NCBI RefSeq assembly: GCF_014083945.1
Contig: NZ_CP046444.1
Location: 62,001-126,000, forward strand
DNA: 64,000 nucleotides
Reading direction: 5' to 3'
Source of the DNA: Granulicella sp. 5B5
GTDB lineage: Bacteria > Acidobacteriota > Terriglobia > Terriglobales > Acidobacteriaceae
The translations under genes and the position numbers were made by a program. This document shows, in pieces, positions 1 to 9,357 of this stretch; positions within the stretch are counted from its first letter, which is position 1, and each line of letters begins with the position of its first letter. The notes beneath the pieces were generated by a model. That model did not search any database, had not been told where the DNA came from, and worked only from the letters and a program-made list of their open reading frames with translations.

Positions 1-1958
1 ATCGTGCCTCAGCGTACTACCACTACGGCCTGGCCAAGCTCTACGAGAATCAGGCAGTTGCCAACGGCCGTCAGGACCTGGCAACCCAGGCCATCGAGCA
101 GTACAAACTGGCCTTGGATGCCGACCCGACATCTCCAGCTCTGCAGGATGGTCTTGCAACGTTGTACTTCCGTCTCGGCCGCATTCGCGAGGCGGTGGCA
201 GCGGCTCAGGATCAGGTCACAAAGCACCCCGACGACGTGGATGCTCACGAACTGCTAGGACGTGTCTACCTCCGCTCTCTTGGCGACGGGCAAGGGCCGC
301 AGGCGAATGACATGCTGCAGGCCTCCATTAAGGAGTACGAGAAGATCGTTCAGCTCAAGCCGAAGGATCTTGAGACTCGCCTGCTGCTTGGACAACTCTA
401 CGGGCTCAATCACGACTCCACGAAAGCCGAGATGGAGTTCAAGGAAGCCCAGAAGATCGACAGCACCTCCGAAGAGGTGGTTCTGAGCATGGCTCGCCTC
501 TACTCCGAGCAGGGAGAGATGGAGAAGGCTGCGGATGTCATCGCGGCTGTTCCTGCGACGGACCGAACGGCCCGCGAAGACTTCGCGCTGGCGGGTATTT
601 ATGACACGCTCAAGAAGCCGAAGGACGCAGCTGCTGCGTATCAGGCGACCGTCGATCTCGATCCAGACAACACGGATGCCAAACGTGGCCTGGCTGCGGC
701 GTTAACAGCCGCAGGCAACATGGATGCAGCGTCCAAAATCTACTCGCAGATACTCGGCTCCGACCCTCAGGACCCGCAGGCACTGATTCACCAGGCTGAG
801 ATTCAACGGCAGCAGGGAGAGTACGAAAAGTCTCTTGCTACCTTGAAGACAGCCCAATCTCTTGTTGCGGAGAATCCAGAGATAAGCTTTAACCAGGCGC
901 TGGATTATGACGCGCTCGGCCGGTATAACGACTCGATTCAGATTCTTCGGGCGATTCTAACGGCAACTGCAAACAGCAACGGAAAGTACTCAGATGGGGA
1001 ACTGACGAATCGCTCCATATTTCTCGACAGGCTCGGTATTGTGTGCCGTGAAGCCGGTCGCACAGACGAAGCCGTCGATGCGTATAAACAGATGGCTGCG
1101 CTCGGTGGCGACTATCAGGCCCGTGGCACAGATGGCCAGGTCCAAGCCTATCGCGATGCTCATGAGTGGAAGCAAGCTCTTCAGGTATCTGCCCAGGCTG
1201 CAAAGGCAATGCCTGCGAATCAGGACGTTCAGCTTACCTATGCCAGTCAGCTCGCAGATAGTGGCAAGGTTGACGACGGCCTGAAGGTCGCTGATGCGCA
1301 GTTGAAGGGCAACGCTGACGATCGCGACGTGTTATTCACGATCTCTGACATCCAGATTCGTGCAAAGCGTTGGAAGGACGCAGCGATGACGCTGGACAAA
1401 GCCGAAGCATTGGCTTCAAAGCCCGAACAAAAAGTATTTGTCTACTATTCGCGGGCCTCTCTGGACGAAAGCCAGAAGATGTTCGACGCAGCCGAGGTGG
1501 AGCTGCGTAAAGGGTTGGCGATCGAGCCCGACAACGCAGCTCTGGAGAACTATCTCGGATACCTGTTCGCTGAACGTGGCGTTCACCTGGACGAGGCCGT
1601 CACCATGTTGAAAAAGGCCGTAGCCTTCGATCCGCAAAACGGAGCGTATCTCGATTCGTTGTCCTGGGCATATTTCAAGCAGGGTCAGTACGCCCTCGCA
1701 GAAGACTACTCTCGCAGGGCTAAGCTCCGTCTAGGAAACGATCCTGCTGTACTCGACCATCTAGGTGAGATCGATGCCAAGAACGGTAAGCTGCAGCAGG
1801 CGATCGATGAATGGCAGAAGTCGCTGCAGTCCTACTCCACGTCGTTGGCTCCTGAGGCCGATCCAGCTGACGTTGCCAAGGTGCAGCGGAAGCTTGAGAC
1901 AGCACGCGTGCGACTGGCCCATGCTAATCCGGGCCCTTCCTCAACAGCGAAACCCTGA
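1..1958 (+). CDS. TPR-repeat protein, 5' end outside the window
   Basis: The reading frame is open from base 3 and ends in TGA at 1956-1958, so at least 651 residues are visible and the true start lies upstream. The protein is built almost wholly of tetratricopeptide repeats, for example LENYLGYLFAERG and the segments before and after it, with the W/L/Y, G/A, Y, A and P spacing of 34-residue TPR units. No enzymatic motif is visible. TPR superhelices bind partner proteins; in Acidobacteriota such proteins are often secreted or periplasmic scaffolds, but the N-terminus that would show a signal peptide is missing. The last residues are a short polar tail. dgt follows 33 bases downstream on the same strand, so co-transcription is possible. 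Family confidence is high; specific role unknown. Confidence 0.85.
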   Translation, partial: RASAYYHYGLAKLYENQAVANGRQDLATQAIEQYKLALDADPTSPALQDGLATLYFRLGRIREAVAAAQDQVTKHPDDVDAHELLGRVYLRSLGDGQGPQANDMLQASIKEYEKIVQLKPKDLETRLLLGQLYGLNHDSTKAEMEFKEAQKIDSTSEEVVLSMARLYSEQGEMEKAADVIAAVPATDRTAREDFALAGIYDTLKKPKDAAAAYQATVDLDPDNTDAKRGLAAALTAAGNMDAASKIYSQILGSDPQDPQALIHQAEIQRQQGEYEKSLATLKTAQSLVAENPEISFNQALDYDALGRYNDSIQILRAILTATANSNGKYSDGELTNRSIFLDRLGIVCREAGRTDEAVDAYKQMAALGGDYQARGTDGQVQAYRDAHEWKQALQVSAQAAKAMPANQDVQLTYASQLADSGKVDDGLKVADAQLKGNADDRDVLFTISDIQIRAKRWKDAAMTLDKAEALASKPEQKVFVYYSRASLDESQKMFDAAEVELRKGLAIEPDNAALENYLGYLFAERGVHLDEAVTMLKKAVAFDPQNGAYLDSLSWAYFKQGQYALAEDYSRRAKLRLGNDPAVLDHLGEIDAKNGKLQQAIDEWQKSLQSYSTSLAPEADPADVAKVQRKLETARVRLAHANPGPSSTAKP

Positions 1959-1991
1959 CCAAAGCTGCCTCGCACGTTACACTCATAAGGA

Positions 1992-3164
1992 ATGGATTTT
2001 GATCTTCACGAGTGTGGCGTTTTCGGCGAGGAACAGCATCAACTCGCTCAACGCGTGTATCCGGCTCCGGCAGGCGACGAGCGGCTCGCTTTCGAACGCG
2101 ACCGTGACCGCGTAGTACAGTCACGCTCCTTTAGGCGTCTTGCGGGGAAAACACAGGTCTTTACGAGTCGTGCTTCGGATCACTTTCGTAGCCGTTTGAC
2201 CCACACTATTGAGGTCGCTCAGGTTGCACGACAGATCGCTTCTACACTCTGCCTGAACGTCGATTTAGCAGAGACACTGGCTCTGGTTCACGATATTGGG
2301 CATCCGCCCTTTGGCCATGCCGGTGAGCGGGCTCTCGACGCCTGCCTGCAAGCACACGGGCTCCGCTTTGACCACAATCTGCATGCGTTGCGTATTGTGG
2401 AACAGTTCGAGCAGCGATATGCAGGGCACCGCGGGCTCAACCTTACGCTGGGTACTCGCGAAGGCATCATCAAACACTCGCGCGACTATCGTGTCGTGGA
2501 CTATCCGAAGCTTGCCGAATACTTCCTTGATCAACGTCCGCCGCTCGAGGCGCAGATCATCGACCTCGCTGACGAGATTGCGTATCTGACTGCGGATCTA
2601 GACGACGGTGTCGAATCCGGTCACCTCGAGATCGGTCACATTCGCGAACATGTGAGCCTGCTCCGCCGGAGCTATGAGACAGTGGCTGCTGCTCATCCGC
2701 AAGCGGAGGAGAAATACATCTTCCATGACGCTCTGCAGGCGATGCAGAAGACGTTGACGTTGGATTTGATCCATACGACAGCAAAGAAGGTCCGAGAAGC
2801 TGGGGCGAAGTCGCTTGCGGAGATCCGTGCACTGGACCATCGGGTTGCTGTTTTTTCACCCGAGGCCGAGGTCCAGCGGCTGGAGGAGAAGCGTTATCTT
2901 TATGCCACGTTGTACACCTGCCCAGCGCTCGATCTGGAGCACACGAAGGCGGAGGAGGTGGTAACGGAGTTGTTCAACTTCTGGCTTGAAGAGCCGCAGG
3001 CACTCCCCGATTCGTACTATGGGGAGATACAGTCGGAAGGTTTGGTACGGGTGATTGCCGATTACATTGCAGGGATGACGGATCACTTTATCCTGCTTCA
3101 GTATGCCGATGTTCGCCGTTATGTTCGCTCGGGAAGGTCTGCAGCGCATCGAATCAGGTCGTAG
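1992..3164 (+). CDS. dgt: dGTPase-like HD-domain nucleotide triphosphohydrolase
   Basis: The 390-residue protein has the HD-domain metal site of deoxyguanosinetriphosphate triphosphohydrolases: His71 in LTHTIEVA, His100-Asp101 in LVHDIGHPPFGHAGE, and a later Asp in DLADEIAYLT near residue 194. These enzymes release tripolyphosphate from dNTPs in the cytoplasm and help balance nucleotide pools. The length matches the short dgt-like family (about 380-400 residues) rather than the longer E. coli Dgt. The start ATG at 1992 is chosen because the conserved N-terminus begins soon after; the purine stretch upstream sits very close, so initiation may be weak or coupled to the TPR gene 33 bases upstream. 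A tRNA-Glu gene follows. Confidence 0.9.
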   Translation: MDFDLHECGVFGEEQHQLAQRVYPAPAGDERLAFERDRDRVVQSRSFRRLAGKTQVFTSRASDHFRSRLTHTIEVAQVARQIASTLCLNVDLAETLALVHDIGHPPFGHAGERALDACLQAHGLRFDHNLHALRIVEQFEQRYAGHRGLNLTLGTREGIIKHSRDYRVVDYPKLAEYFLDQRPPLEAQIIDLADEIAYLTADLDDGVESGHLEIGHIREHVSLLRRSYETVAAAHPQAEEKYIFHDALQAMQKTLTLDLIHTTAKKVREAGAKSLAEIRALDHRVAVFSPEAEVQRLEEKRYLYATLYTCPALDLEHTKAEEVVTELFNFWLEEPQALPDSYYGEIQSEGLVRVIADYIAGMTDHFILLQYADVRRYVRSGRSAAHRIRS

Positions 3165-3257
3165 CCGGAACCTTGCGGCATGCTAGGTCTTTGACACAGG
3201 CAGTCGCAGTTGTTAGCCTTGAATGCAGCGCTCGTATTCACTTCTTTCGAGCCCTGC

Positions 3258-3332
3258 GTCCCCGTCGTCCAGTGGTCAGGACATCGCCCTTTCACGGCGG
3301 TAACACGGGTTCGAATCCCGTCGGGGACGCCA
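3258..3332 (+). tRNA. tRNA-Glu (anticodon TTC)
   Basis: A complete cloverleaf can be folded. The acceptor arm is GTCCCCG (3258-3264) pairing with CGGGGAC (3322-3328), followed by discriminator G and an encoded CCA at 3330-3332. The T arm contains GGGTTCGAATCCC and the anticodon loop CTTTCAC gives TTC, which reads glutamate codons. It lies about 90 bases after dgt, on the same strand. Confidence 0.97.
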
Positions 3333-3656
3333 AATCTTTCAAACACTTACACTGAGTAGCTGGTGGGCTATCAGTCTAATTTTCAAAATCAGAATGTCGT
3401 CGCAGCTTGGTGACTTAAATTGATTTACTGTTTTTAACTAACCGATTCGCTATATATTCGCCATCAGCATTTCATGGGAGAAGCGGATGGAAAGCTCAGT
3501 ACGGTATTGCGACATTTGACCGTTGGCGCGGGATGATGGAATCCAGTTACCTTCATATGGATAGATTTACTGACGGCGACCTTATTGAGATTAGCTACTG
3601 ATTTCAGCCAAACGACCTCAGTGGCGAGAAGCCGACTTCAGGTTGCCAATCACGGT
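3333..3656. other. Intergenic stretch with no recognised gene
   Basis: This AT-richer stretch between tRNA-Glu and the convergent GAF/DHp gene has stops in all frames at short intervals. I see no convincing coding segment, repeat or strong hairpin with a T-run. Confidence 0.6.
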
Positions 3657-4460
3657 TTAGCGAGTGTTCTGTTGAGGCAGGCTAAGGAGCTCCCTCACCA
3701 GTGCGGACAGGCGCTCAAGATCGCCGAGTGATTGGCGTCCTATGGCCTTTGCGGATTCTCCGTGATGCCCTTCGGCCGCGAGGTAAAGAATATTTGTGAT
3801 GCTCTGCAAGGGATTGTTGATCATGTGCGCGAGCCGGTTGGCCATAGCGGCCTCTGCGACAAGCCCCGCGCTCTCCATCAACAACTTCTGCTGGCGAAGC
3901 TGCCGGACGCCGATGGCGGCAAAGTCGGCAAGAATTTCCATGATGCGGAGGTCGCCCTGATCGAAGGCTTCTTCGCGACTATGAGCCAAGATGTAGATAG
4001 TGCCTCGTGTTTCATCTGTCTGCCAGGGAAACATAAGGCCATCGGTGACAAGAGGTGCGGTGATGCCAAGTATATCGAAGTAGCGCTGGAAGGCACGGAC
4101 GTGCTGCGGCCGGCCGCGCTCCAGGCAGATGGTGCATCCGCTCGGATAGCGGGGGAATACGGCATTGAACATGCCCGAATACTGGCCGGCGATGGCGACC
4201 CAATGGTAGTAGGCATCTTCCGTCCGGTCCACCTTCTCCAGGCTGATCGCGGAGCTGTCCGCGCCGCAGAGCTCGACGGCCGTCTCCACCAGCACCTGCA
4301 GGATGTTTTCGGGTTGCTCGACGAGGGCATGCGCAATGCGGCGCATCCCCTCCGGGATGACCGTGACCTCCCGCGCACGTATGGGTCTTGCCGCAAAGGA
4401 AACATCCGACTGGAGGTCGGTTATTTCCAGCCCGGTATCAGCCTGTGACGAAACGGACAT
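3657..4460 (-). CDS. GAF-domain protein with a histidine-kinase-like dimerisation segment but no ATPase domain
   Basis: The 267-residue protein has a GAF domain at about residues 45-190 (including the PSGCTICLERG segment and a terminal DLRIMEILADFAAIGVRQLR helix) followed by a helix with MANRLAHMINNPLQSITNIL, which resembles the phosphoacceptor H-box of NtrB-type histidine kinases. It then stops after about 45 further residues, so the HATPase_c domain of a working kinase is absent. It could be a phosphotransfer partner, a sensor that pairs with another kinase, or a shortened kinase. The ATG at 4460 is the first start in frame. A decayed SYLF gene lies just upstream. Domain calls are by motif. 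Confidence 0.7.
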   Translation of the reverse strand: MSVSSQADTGLEITDLQSDVSFAARPIRAREVTVIPEGMRRIAHALVEQPENILQVLVETAVELCGADSSAISLEKVDRTEDAYYHWVAIAGQYSGMFNAVFPRYPSGCTICLERGRPQHVRAFQRYFDILGITAPLVTDGLMFPWQTDETRGTIYILAHSREEAFDQGDLRIMEILADFAAIGVRQLRQQKLLMESAGLVAEAAMANRLAHMINNPLQSITNILYLAAEGHHGESAKAIGRQSLGDLERLSALVRELLSLPQQNTR

Positions 4461-4569
4461 GTTGGATTCGGCATCTTGGATGATAGTAAATGTCCTCCCG
4501 GCAACGGAGATAATTGCGTTTGGCCTGCTGCCATTCCGGCAGAGGCCGATCCATTCGGTGCAGACCGAG

Positions 4570-4871
4570 AGGTAACGCCTTGCCGGATGAACACAGGAGC
4601 GCTCCAGCCCCTGCGTGTCCAGCAGGCGACGACACCCTGTCCATAGGGACCGCCTACGATAAGGCTGCCTTCTTCACGTTCGGGATGCCCCCGATACACG
4701 TTGCTTGGCGGGCAATGCCGTTTGGAATCGACTTGTCCGCCGTCATCATGGTCTGCCGGATCACGTCAGTGGCATCCTTCAGGCGGTCGCTCAGGTTCGA
4801 GTTGTCCGTTGCCCATACGCCCAACGGTGAAAAATGCAAAGCAAGGCGGCAAGAGCATATCTGGCTTTTAT
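4570..4871 (-). pseudogene. Decayed SYLF (Ysc84-type) lipid-binding domain gene
   Basis: Read on the minus strand, three frames together spell one protein. A Shine-Dalgarno AAGGAG at 4884-4879 is followed after 7 bases by ATA where ATG is expected (4871-4869). That frame encodes a signal-peptide-like stretch, IKARYALAALLCIF. A shift near 4815 leads to LSDRLKDATDVIRQTM and GIARQATCIGGIPNVKKA, and a second shift near 4665 leads to LIVGGPYGQGVVACWT and GWSAPVFIRQG. These are the conserved blocks of SYLF proteins in the right order. The remaining C-terminal half of the domain is not recognisable. A lost start codon, two frameshifts and 3' loss together indicate a dead gene. The two internal blocks are strong evidence; the signal-peptide part is inference. 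Confidence 0.75.
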
Positions 4872-5489
4872 GTTACTTCTCCTTCGGCGTCGCGCCAGCC
4901 ATCTGCAGATTGTTGGTCACGCTGAACACGCCGACTCCGGTATTCCTCGGGTACAGTGAAGGACAACAAGGGACTCACAGCAGTACTGGTAAGGCCCGAC
5001 GGCTTCGTCTGCTGGGTCACTGACTCGAAACCAGATGCGATTGCCGCTGAGGAATCAATCGCTCGCTGGTTTGGCCGCGCGATCTGAATCCGCTCACAAA
5101 GCCATGTCCGTGAGTAATTAGCATTGCCACACGCTTCTTGTCGTCGAGACTGACGTGATGTTCGCGGTGATGCTGTCTATTTCAACAGCTGACCACATCT
5201 AAAGTTCGATTCTGCCTGAAAAGCGATCATGCGTGGCGAACCCCGCGAGAGTTCTCTTAGGGTGTTGGGTTGCTCATGGATGACACGGTGTACCTTGTCA
5301 TCTGATTACTTGCGAGTGAGAGTAGAGAAGTGTGCCGATTCCTCATCTTGCTTCAGCAAAATTCAGGGTGAGAGACACATCCAAGAGTATGGGATAGAAA
5401 GGCAGAGATCATCATGAGGCGGTGGTGCGCATCGACCGCTTCTATCGAAACATATACTCGTGAATGCAAATTCACCGATAAGCGAGGCC
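4872..5489. other. Intergenic stretch upstream of the SYLF remnant
   Basis: About 600 bases between the dead SYLF gene and the end of the phospholipase gene. Open frames are short, codon use is unconvincing and no family motif was seen. It may include debris from the same decay event, but I cannot support a feature. Confidence 0.5.
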
Positions 5490-8009
5490 TCAGGCACGTC
5501 CCATGAGTGGGTCTGTTTGAGTGGCGTGGCCTGTTTCGATGCGTCCGGCGAAATGCGCCAACGCTTTGCCATCGGCGGACATGATCGTCAGGTCATACCA
5601 TTGATGGCTAGATTCGAGCAGTATAGTTACGGTCTCTGTAGCGCCGGGACCTAGCGGTCTCGTAATCGCAGCTGCTCCATAACTGTTGTCGAATATCGTT
5701 AGAGTTCGAGCGCTTGAGGAGGGGTTGTGCAGGTGAAGGTTGAACGCGCCTGTGGGCTTGCCGTCTCTCTGCTGGAGCGTCTCGACGACGACTGCGGGTG
5801 GTTCATGCGCGGTTCCAGCGAAACGCCGGTAGAAGCCGTTGGGCGCCAGAACTTCGATTTCGAATCGTCCATCCTTGAATTGATCGAGTGCAATTGTAGG
5901 TCGGAGCGTATCACCTGCCTTTACGGTGTACGTCGCGGCCTGCATCCCAGGTCGCTTCGTCAGGTTGCGGAGGTACACATTGAACGGGGCTCCTGCAGAG
6001 CGGCGGCCGAAGATATCGTTGGCTGCCCTAAGCTCGAGCTCGAAGTGTTTGCCATCTGCCGAGAGCGCGCCATGAGTATAGAGTTCGTACGGAAGCGCGC
6101 AGGCAGCACGCGTGCCTGGTTCCTGATGTGAGATAGCAGCAGTGGCACGCGAGTTGGCGTTAACGGCTGCGATTTCGATGGAGGTCAATTCCTTGAAGCC
6201 GGTCGGAAGATCTTTGTCGCGAGCGGCTACGATCTGCTCGATGTGACGGTCGCGGCTAACGTAGTCGAGCACCGGCTCTTTCCCGGTTTGCGTCCTGAAG
6301 CAGGAGGTAAGATCTCCAGCGACCGAACGGCGCCACGCACTTATGTTCTCCTCGCGCACGGTCTTATTGAACTTCGCCTGCACGAACTGCTCGAGGAACT
6401 GAAGCGTTGAGGTGTGATCGAAGAGCTGCGAGTTGACCCAGCCGCCGCGCGTCCAGGGCGAAGCCACGATCGTTGGGATGCGGAAGCCCATGCCGATGGG
6501 ACCACTGCGGGCTTCGTGGTCTGGCACTCCCTGCGCCAACTCATCAGGCTTGTAGGAATATTCCAGCGCAGCGTCAATGCCGGTGGAAACGGCTCCGGTC
6601 CCAGGTCTCTTTGGATCGGGCGCAACAAAGGATGGAGAGTGATCGAAATAGCCGTCGTTCTCGTCGTAGGTGAGGATGAAGATGGTCTTCTTCCAGACCT
6701 CAGGATTCTTTGTGAGGATGTCCACGATCTCAGATACCCACCATGCGCCGTACCAGGGTGAGGATGGATGGTCGGAGAAGTGCTGTGGACCAGCAAGCCA
6801 GGAGACAGTAGGCAGCTTGCCCGATTCAACATCGGTGCGGAACTGGTGGAGGATGTCTCCCTTGGGAACGTTGATGATATCTTCGCGGCCGTCCGCTGTG
6901 AAGCGGAGCGCCTCAAGCGAGCGATAGTTCGGATCGTTGCGGTTCGTGACAAATGCAGCATTGTGTAAAGCACGTTCCTTCGGAGTGAGCTGCTTGTAGC
7001 CGCTGTCTCCGGAGTTGGCTAGCGAGGTTTTGATGGTAGCGACGTGGGCCTGTGCAAGCTCAAGCTGGATGTGCAACTCGTCGGTGTCGCTGGGATTGGA
7101 GAGTTCGGAAAGCCGCTCCTCGATGTTGGCGACCTGCTTTTGCGCGGAAGCGAGATTCTTTCTCAGCAATGCGGGTGCAGTGGAGACAGCCTCGACGTTG
7201 TAGGCTCCGAAACACTCAAGGACGTTGCAACCGTAGTTCGAAAGCCAGGACTCTTCTTCATTGGTGAGTCCACTGGTGGTGGAAAGTTCATTTTGATAAA
7301 AGCGCCAGGAGATATCGGCTTTTGAAAGCCGTTCGGGGAAGGTCTTCCACCCGAGCCTATCGCGAAAAAGCTCGTCGTTGCGCATATAAACGCGTGAGTC
7401 CGGCGATTGCTTGTCACGGATGGTACCGCTCCAGAACATGGACCGGTTGGGGGTTGTCGAGCTCATAACCGCGCAGTAGCTTTGATCGCAGACTGTAAAC
7501 GCATCGGCGAGCGCATAGTAGAACGGCAGGTCTTCGCGCGTGTAGTGGCCCATCGTGATGGGCATGTGCTGATAATCCTGATTGGAGGATTTCTTGGCAT
7601 CGAGCCAGTTATTGTAGAGGCCATCGTTCCAGGCATCGACCTGCGAGTTACGCGAGTGAGGAATGGACCCCATCCAGGTGATCCGCGTGTCGCGAAGGTC
7701 AAGCCGCCAGGGCGCGTAGGACTTGCCAGTTGTCTGTGAGGTCTGGACAAAGACAGAGTTGCCGTTAGGCTGCCGTAGGGCGCGCGGATCATTGAAGCCA
7801 CGCACACCCTGAAGAGTACCGAACGTGTGGTCGAAGGATCGGTTCTCCTGCATGAGGATGACAATGTGCTCGGCGTCCACGAAGGAGGAGCCGGGTGTGG
7901 GCTCGATTGCGAGCGCACGCTGGATGGATTCAGGAACGAAGCCGGAGATGCCAGTGGCACCGGAAAGCAGAGCGGCAAATTTCAGGAAATCGCGGCGGGA
8001 GGTCGACAT
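5490..8009 (-). CDS. plcC: Tat-exported phospholipase C (phosphoesterase family)
   Basis: The 839-residue protein starts with a twin-arginine signal (SRRDFLKFAALL) and is therefore expected to be exported folded. The catalytic domain belongs to the alkaline-phosphatase-like phosphoesterase family of non-haemolytic/phosphocholine-specific phospholipases C: HIVILMQENRSFDHTFGTL near residue 48, TPNRSMFWSG, FILTYDENDGYFDH, and FRIPTIVASPWTRGG. The C-terminal 200 residues are a beta-rich DUF756-like region, with VYLRN, TYTVKAGD and HWYDLTI blocks. These enzymes split phosphatidylcholine and related lipids in the periplasm or outside the cell. A DELHIQLELAQAHV insert around residue 310 looks like a coiled coil. 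The ATG at 8009 is the only one placing the Tat motif at the N-terminus. The gene appears transcribed alone. Confidence 0.88.
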   Translation of the reverse strand: MSTSRRDFLKFAALLSGATGISGFVPESIQRALAIEPTPGSSFVDAEHIVILMQENRSFDHTFGTLQGVRGFNDPRALRQPNGNSVFVQTSQTTGKSYAPWRLDLRDTRITWMGSIPHSRNSQVDAWNDGLYNNWLDAKKSSNQDYQHMPITMGHYTREDLPFYYALADAFTVCDQSYCAVMSSTTPNRSMFWSGTIRDKQSPDSRVYMRNDELFRDRLGWKTFPERLSKADISWRFYQNELSTTSGLTNEEESWLSNYGCNVLECFGAYNVEAVSTAPALLRKNLASAQKQVANIEERLSELSNPSDTDELHIQLELAQAHVATIKTSLANSGDSGYKQLTPKERALHNAAFVTNRNDPNYRSLEALRFTADGREDIINVPKGDILHQFRTDVESGKLPTVSWLAGPQHFSDHPSSPWYGAWWVSEIVDILTKNPEVWKKTIFILTYDENDGYFDHSPSFVAPDPKRPGTGAVSTGIDAALEYSYKPDELAQGVPDHEARSGPIGMGFRIPTIVASPWTRGGWVNSQLFDHTSTLQFLEQFVQAKFNKTVREENISAWRRSVAGDLTSCFRTQTGKEPVLDYVSRDRHIEQIVAARDKDLPTGFKELTSIEIAAVNANSRATAAISHQEPGTRAACALPYELYTHGALSADGKHFELELRAANDIFGRRSAGAPFNVYLRNLTKRPGMQAATYTVKAGDTLRPTIALDQFKDGRFEIEVLAPNGFYRRFAGTAHEPPAVVVETLQQRDGKPTGAFNLHLHNPSSSARTLTIFDNSYGAAAITRPLGPGATETVTILLESSHQWYDLTIMSADGKALAHFAGRIETGHATQTDPLMGRA

Positions 8010-8264
8010 GGCGTCTATTAAACCAGAACGACAAGCATCGTGTCGTTACAGGAGGATGTGTTAACGCAAGGTCAACCACCCGCCTCCAACAAACCTACCT
8101 GTTTCCTTAAGATACCTACGATCATCAAGGACGCAATCGGGAGCGGATCAACCCGGATACACCCTAGGCGAAACCGAATGCGGCTGGATGCCGCCATGAT
8201 CCGTGATTCTGAGCCTCTATGCCAGGTGCCGATGGCGTTCTGAAACTGGAACCCTCCGGACTGC

Positions 8265-9356
8265 TTAGAGATAAGAGAGGGCTTTCGCTACTGCGGTTGC
8301 GAGTTTTTCGTTCTCGCTCTGTGTCCGTATCGCTGCGCGGAAATGTCCTTTTGCAAGCCCTTCGTAGCTCGCGCAGGAACGTAGGACGATGCGATGCTCC
8401 CGGATCATGTACTCCCAGAACGCGTCGGGATCGATCTGTGCTGGAAGGCTGAAGAGGACGAAGTTCGCAGCTGAGGGATAGAGTCTAAGTCCGGATGACC
8501 CAAGATTAGCTTGCAGAGCGGTTCGCCGCGCCGCGTTTTTCGATCTGGAACAGCGAGCGTACGTCTCATCTTTGACCGCGGCGATTACGGCGCGGGATGC
8601 AAGTGTTGTAATGGACCAAGGTGGGAGGTTATCATTGACCGCACTTGCAAGTTTGGGATTGGCTATCGTGTAGGCTACACGCAGACCGGGGATTCCATAA
8701 AACTTTGTAACGGAACGAAAGATAATAAGGTTTTGAAATTCCTCTACCATCGCGGTGAGGGAGTGTTCAGGCACGTAGTCGATGAAGGCTTCATCGAGAA
8801 AAACATGCATGTTCTTTGCCGAAGCATTCGTGATCACATCGTGAATGGATGCGGCATCGTGGCATACGCCAGAGGGGTTCTGAGGATTTGCCAGAAGTAC
8901 ACTATCCCACTGGCCGACCAGCATCGGTGCCGGGTCGTAGTGGAAAGGCGTGTAGATACTGAGCACGTGAGGAACGACCGCGACTCCTGCACGTTCGAGG
9001 ATTTTACGATATTCGACGAAAGAGGGAACGGGAAGCAGGCAAGAGCGAACCTTCAGTGCGCGCAACGTCGCTTCGAGAAGTGGGACGAACCCGTTGGCCA
9101 CGGCTATATTCTGCTGATTTGTGCCTGCATAGCAGGCGAGCGCCAGTCTGAGATCGGTTTCTTGTAGGTCGGGGTATTCCATCAACGTCGATGAATCGTC
9201 TAGACTGGTCCTTAAGGCTGATAAGACCGAAGACGGAGGCCCATCCGGGTTGATGTTTGCGCTGAAGTCCAATAGTTCAGTGACGCAGATACGAAAGCGT
9301 TCAGCAATCTGCCGCAGTTGTCCCCCATGTAAGGGATATGCTTCTGGGTTGGCCAT
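8265..9356 (-). CDS. cobD: L-threonine-phosphate decarboxylase CobD (class I/II aminotransferase fold)
   Basis: A PLP enzyme of about 363 residues. LHGGQLRQ at the start and DFSANINPDGPP near residue 30 are the signature of CobD. VLLANPQNPSG, DEAFIDY (Asp188) and the PLP-binding Lys218 in SVTKFYGIPGLRVAY complete the active site. CobD makes (R)-1-amino-2-propanol phosphate, the linker that CbiB attaches to cobyric acid. I chose the ATG at 9356 because it lies one base after the TGA of cbiB, which fits translational coupling; an upstream start at 9386 would lie inside cbiB. It is the last gene of the riboswitch-led operon that begins at 18.8 kb. Confidence 0.92.
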   Translation of the reverse strand: MANPEAYPLHGGQLRQIAERFRICVTELLDFSANINPDGPPSSVLSALRTSLDDSSTLMEYPDLQETDLRLALACYAGTNQQNIAVANGFVPLLEATLRALKVRSCLLPVPSFVEYRKILERAGVAVVPHVLSIYTPFHYDPAPMLVGQWDSVLLANPQNPSGVCHDAASIHDVITNASAKNMHVFLDEAFIDYVPEHSLTAMVEEFQNLIIFRSVTKFYGIPGLRVAYTIANPKLASAVNDNLPPWSITTLASRAVIAAVKDETYARCSRSKNAARRTALQANLGSSGLRLYPSAANFVLFSLPAQIDPDAFWEYMIREHRIVLRSCASYEGLAKGHFRAAIRTQSENEKLATAVAKALSYL

Positions 9357-9357
9357 G

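Noticed and set aside
8010-8264. Possible fourth cobalamin riboswitch between the phospholipase and cobD
   Set aside because: No B12 box or other aptamer core block is present on either strand.
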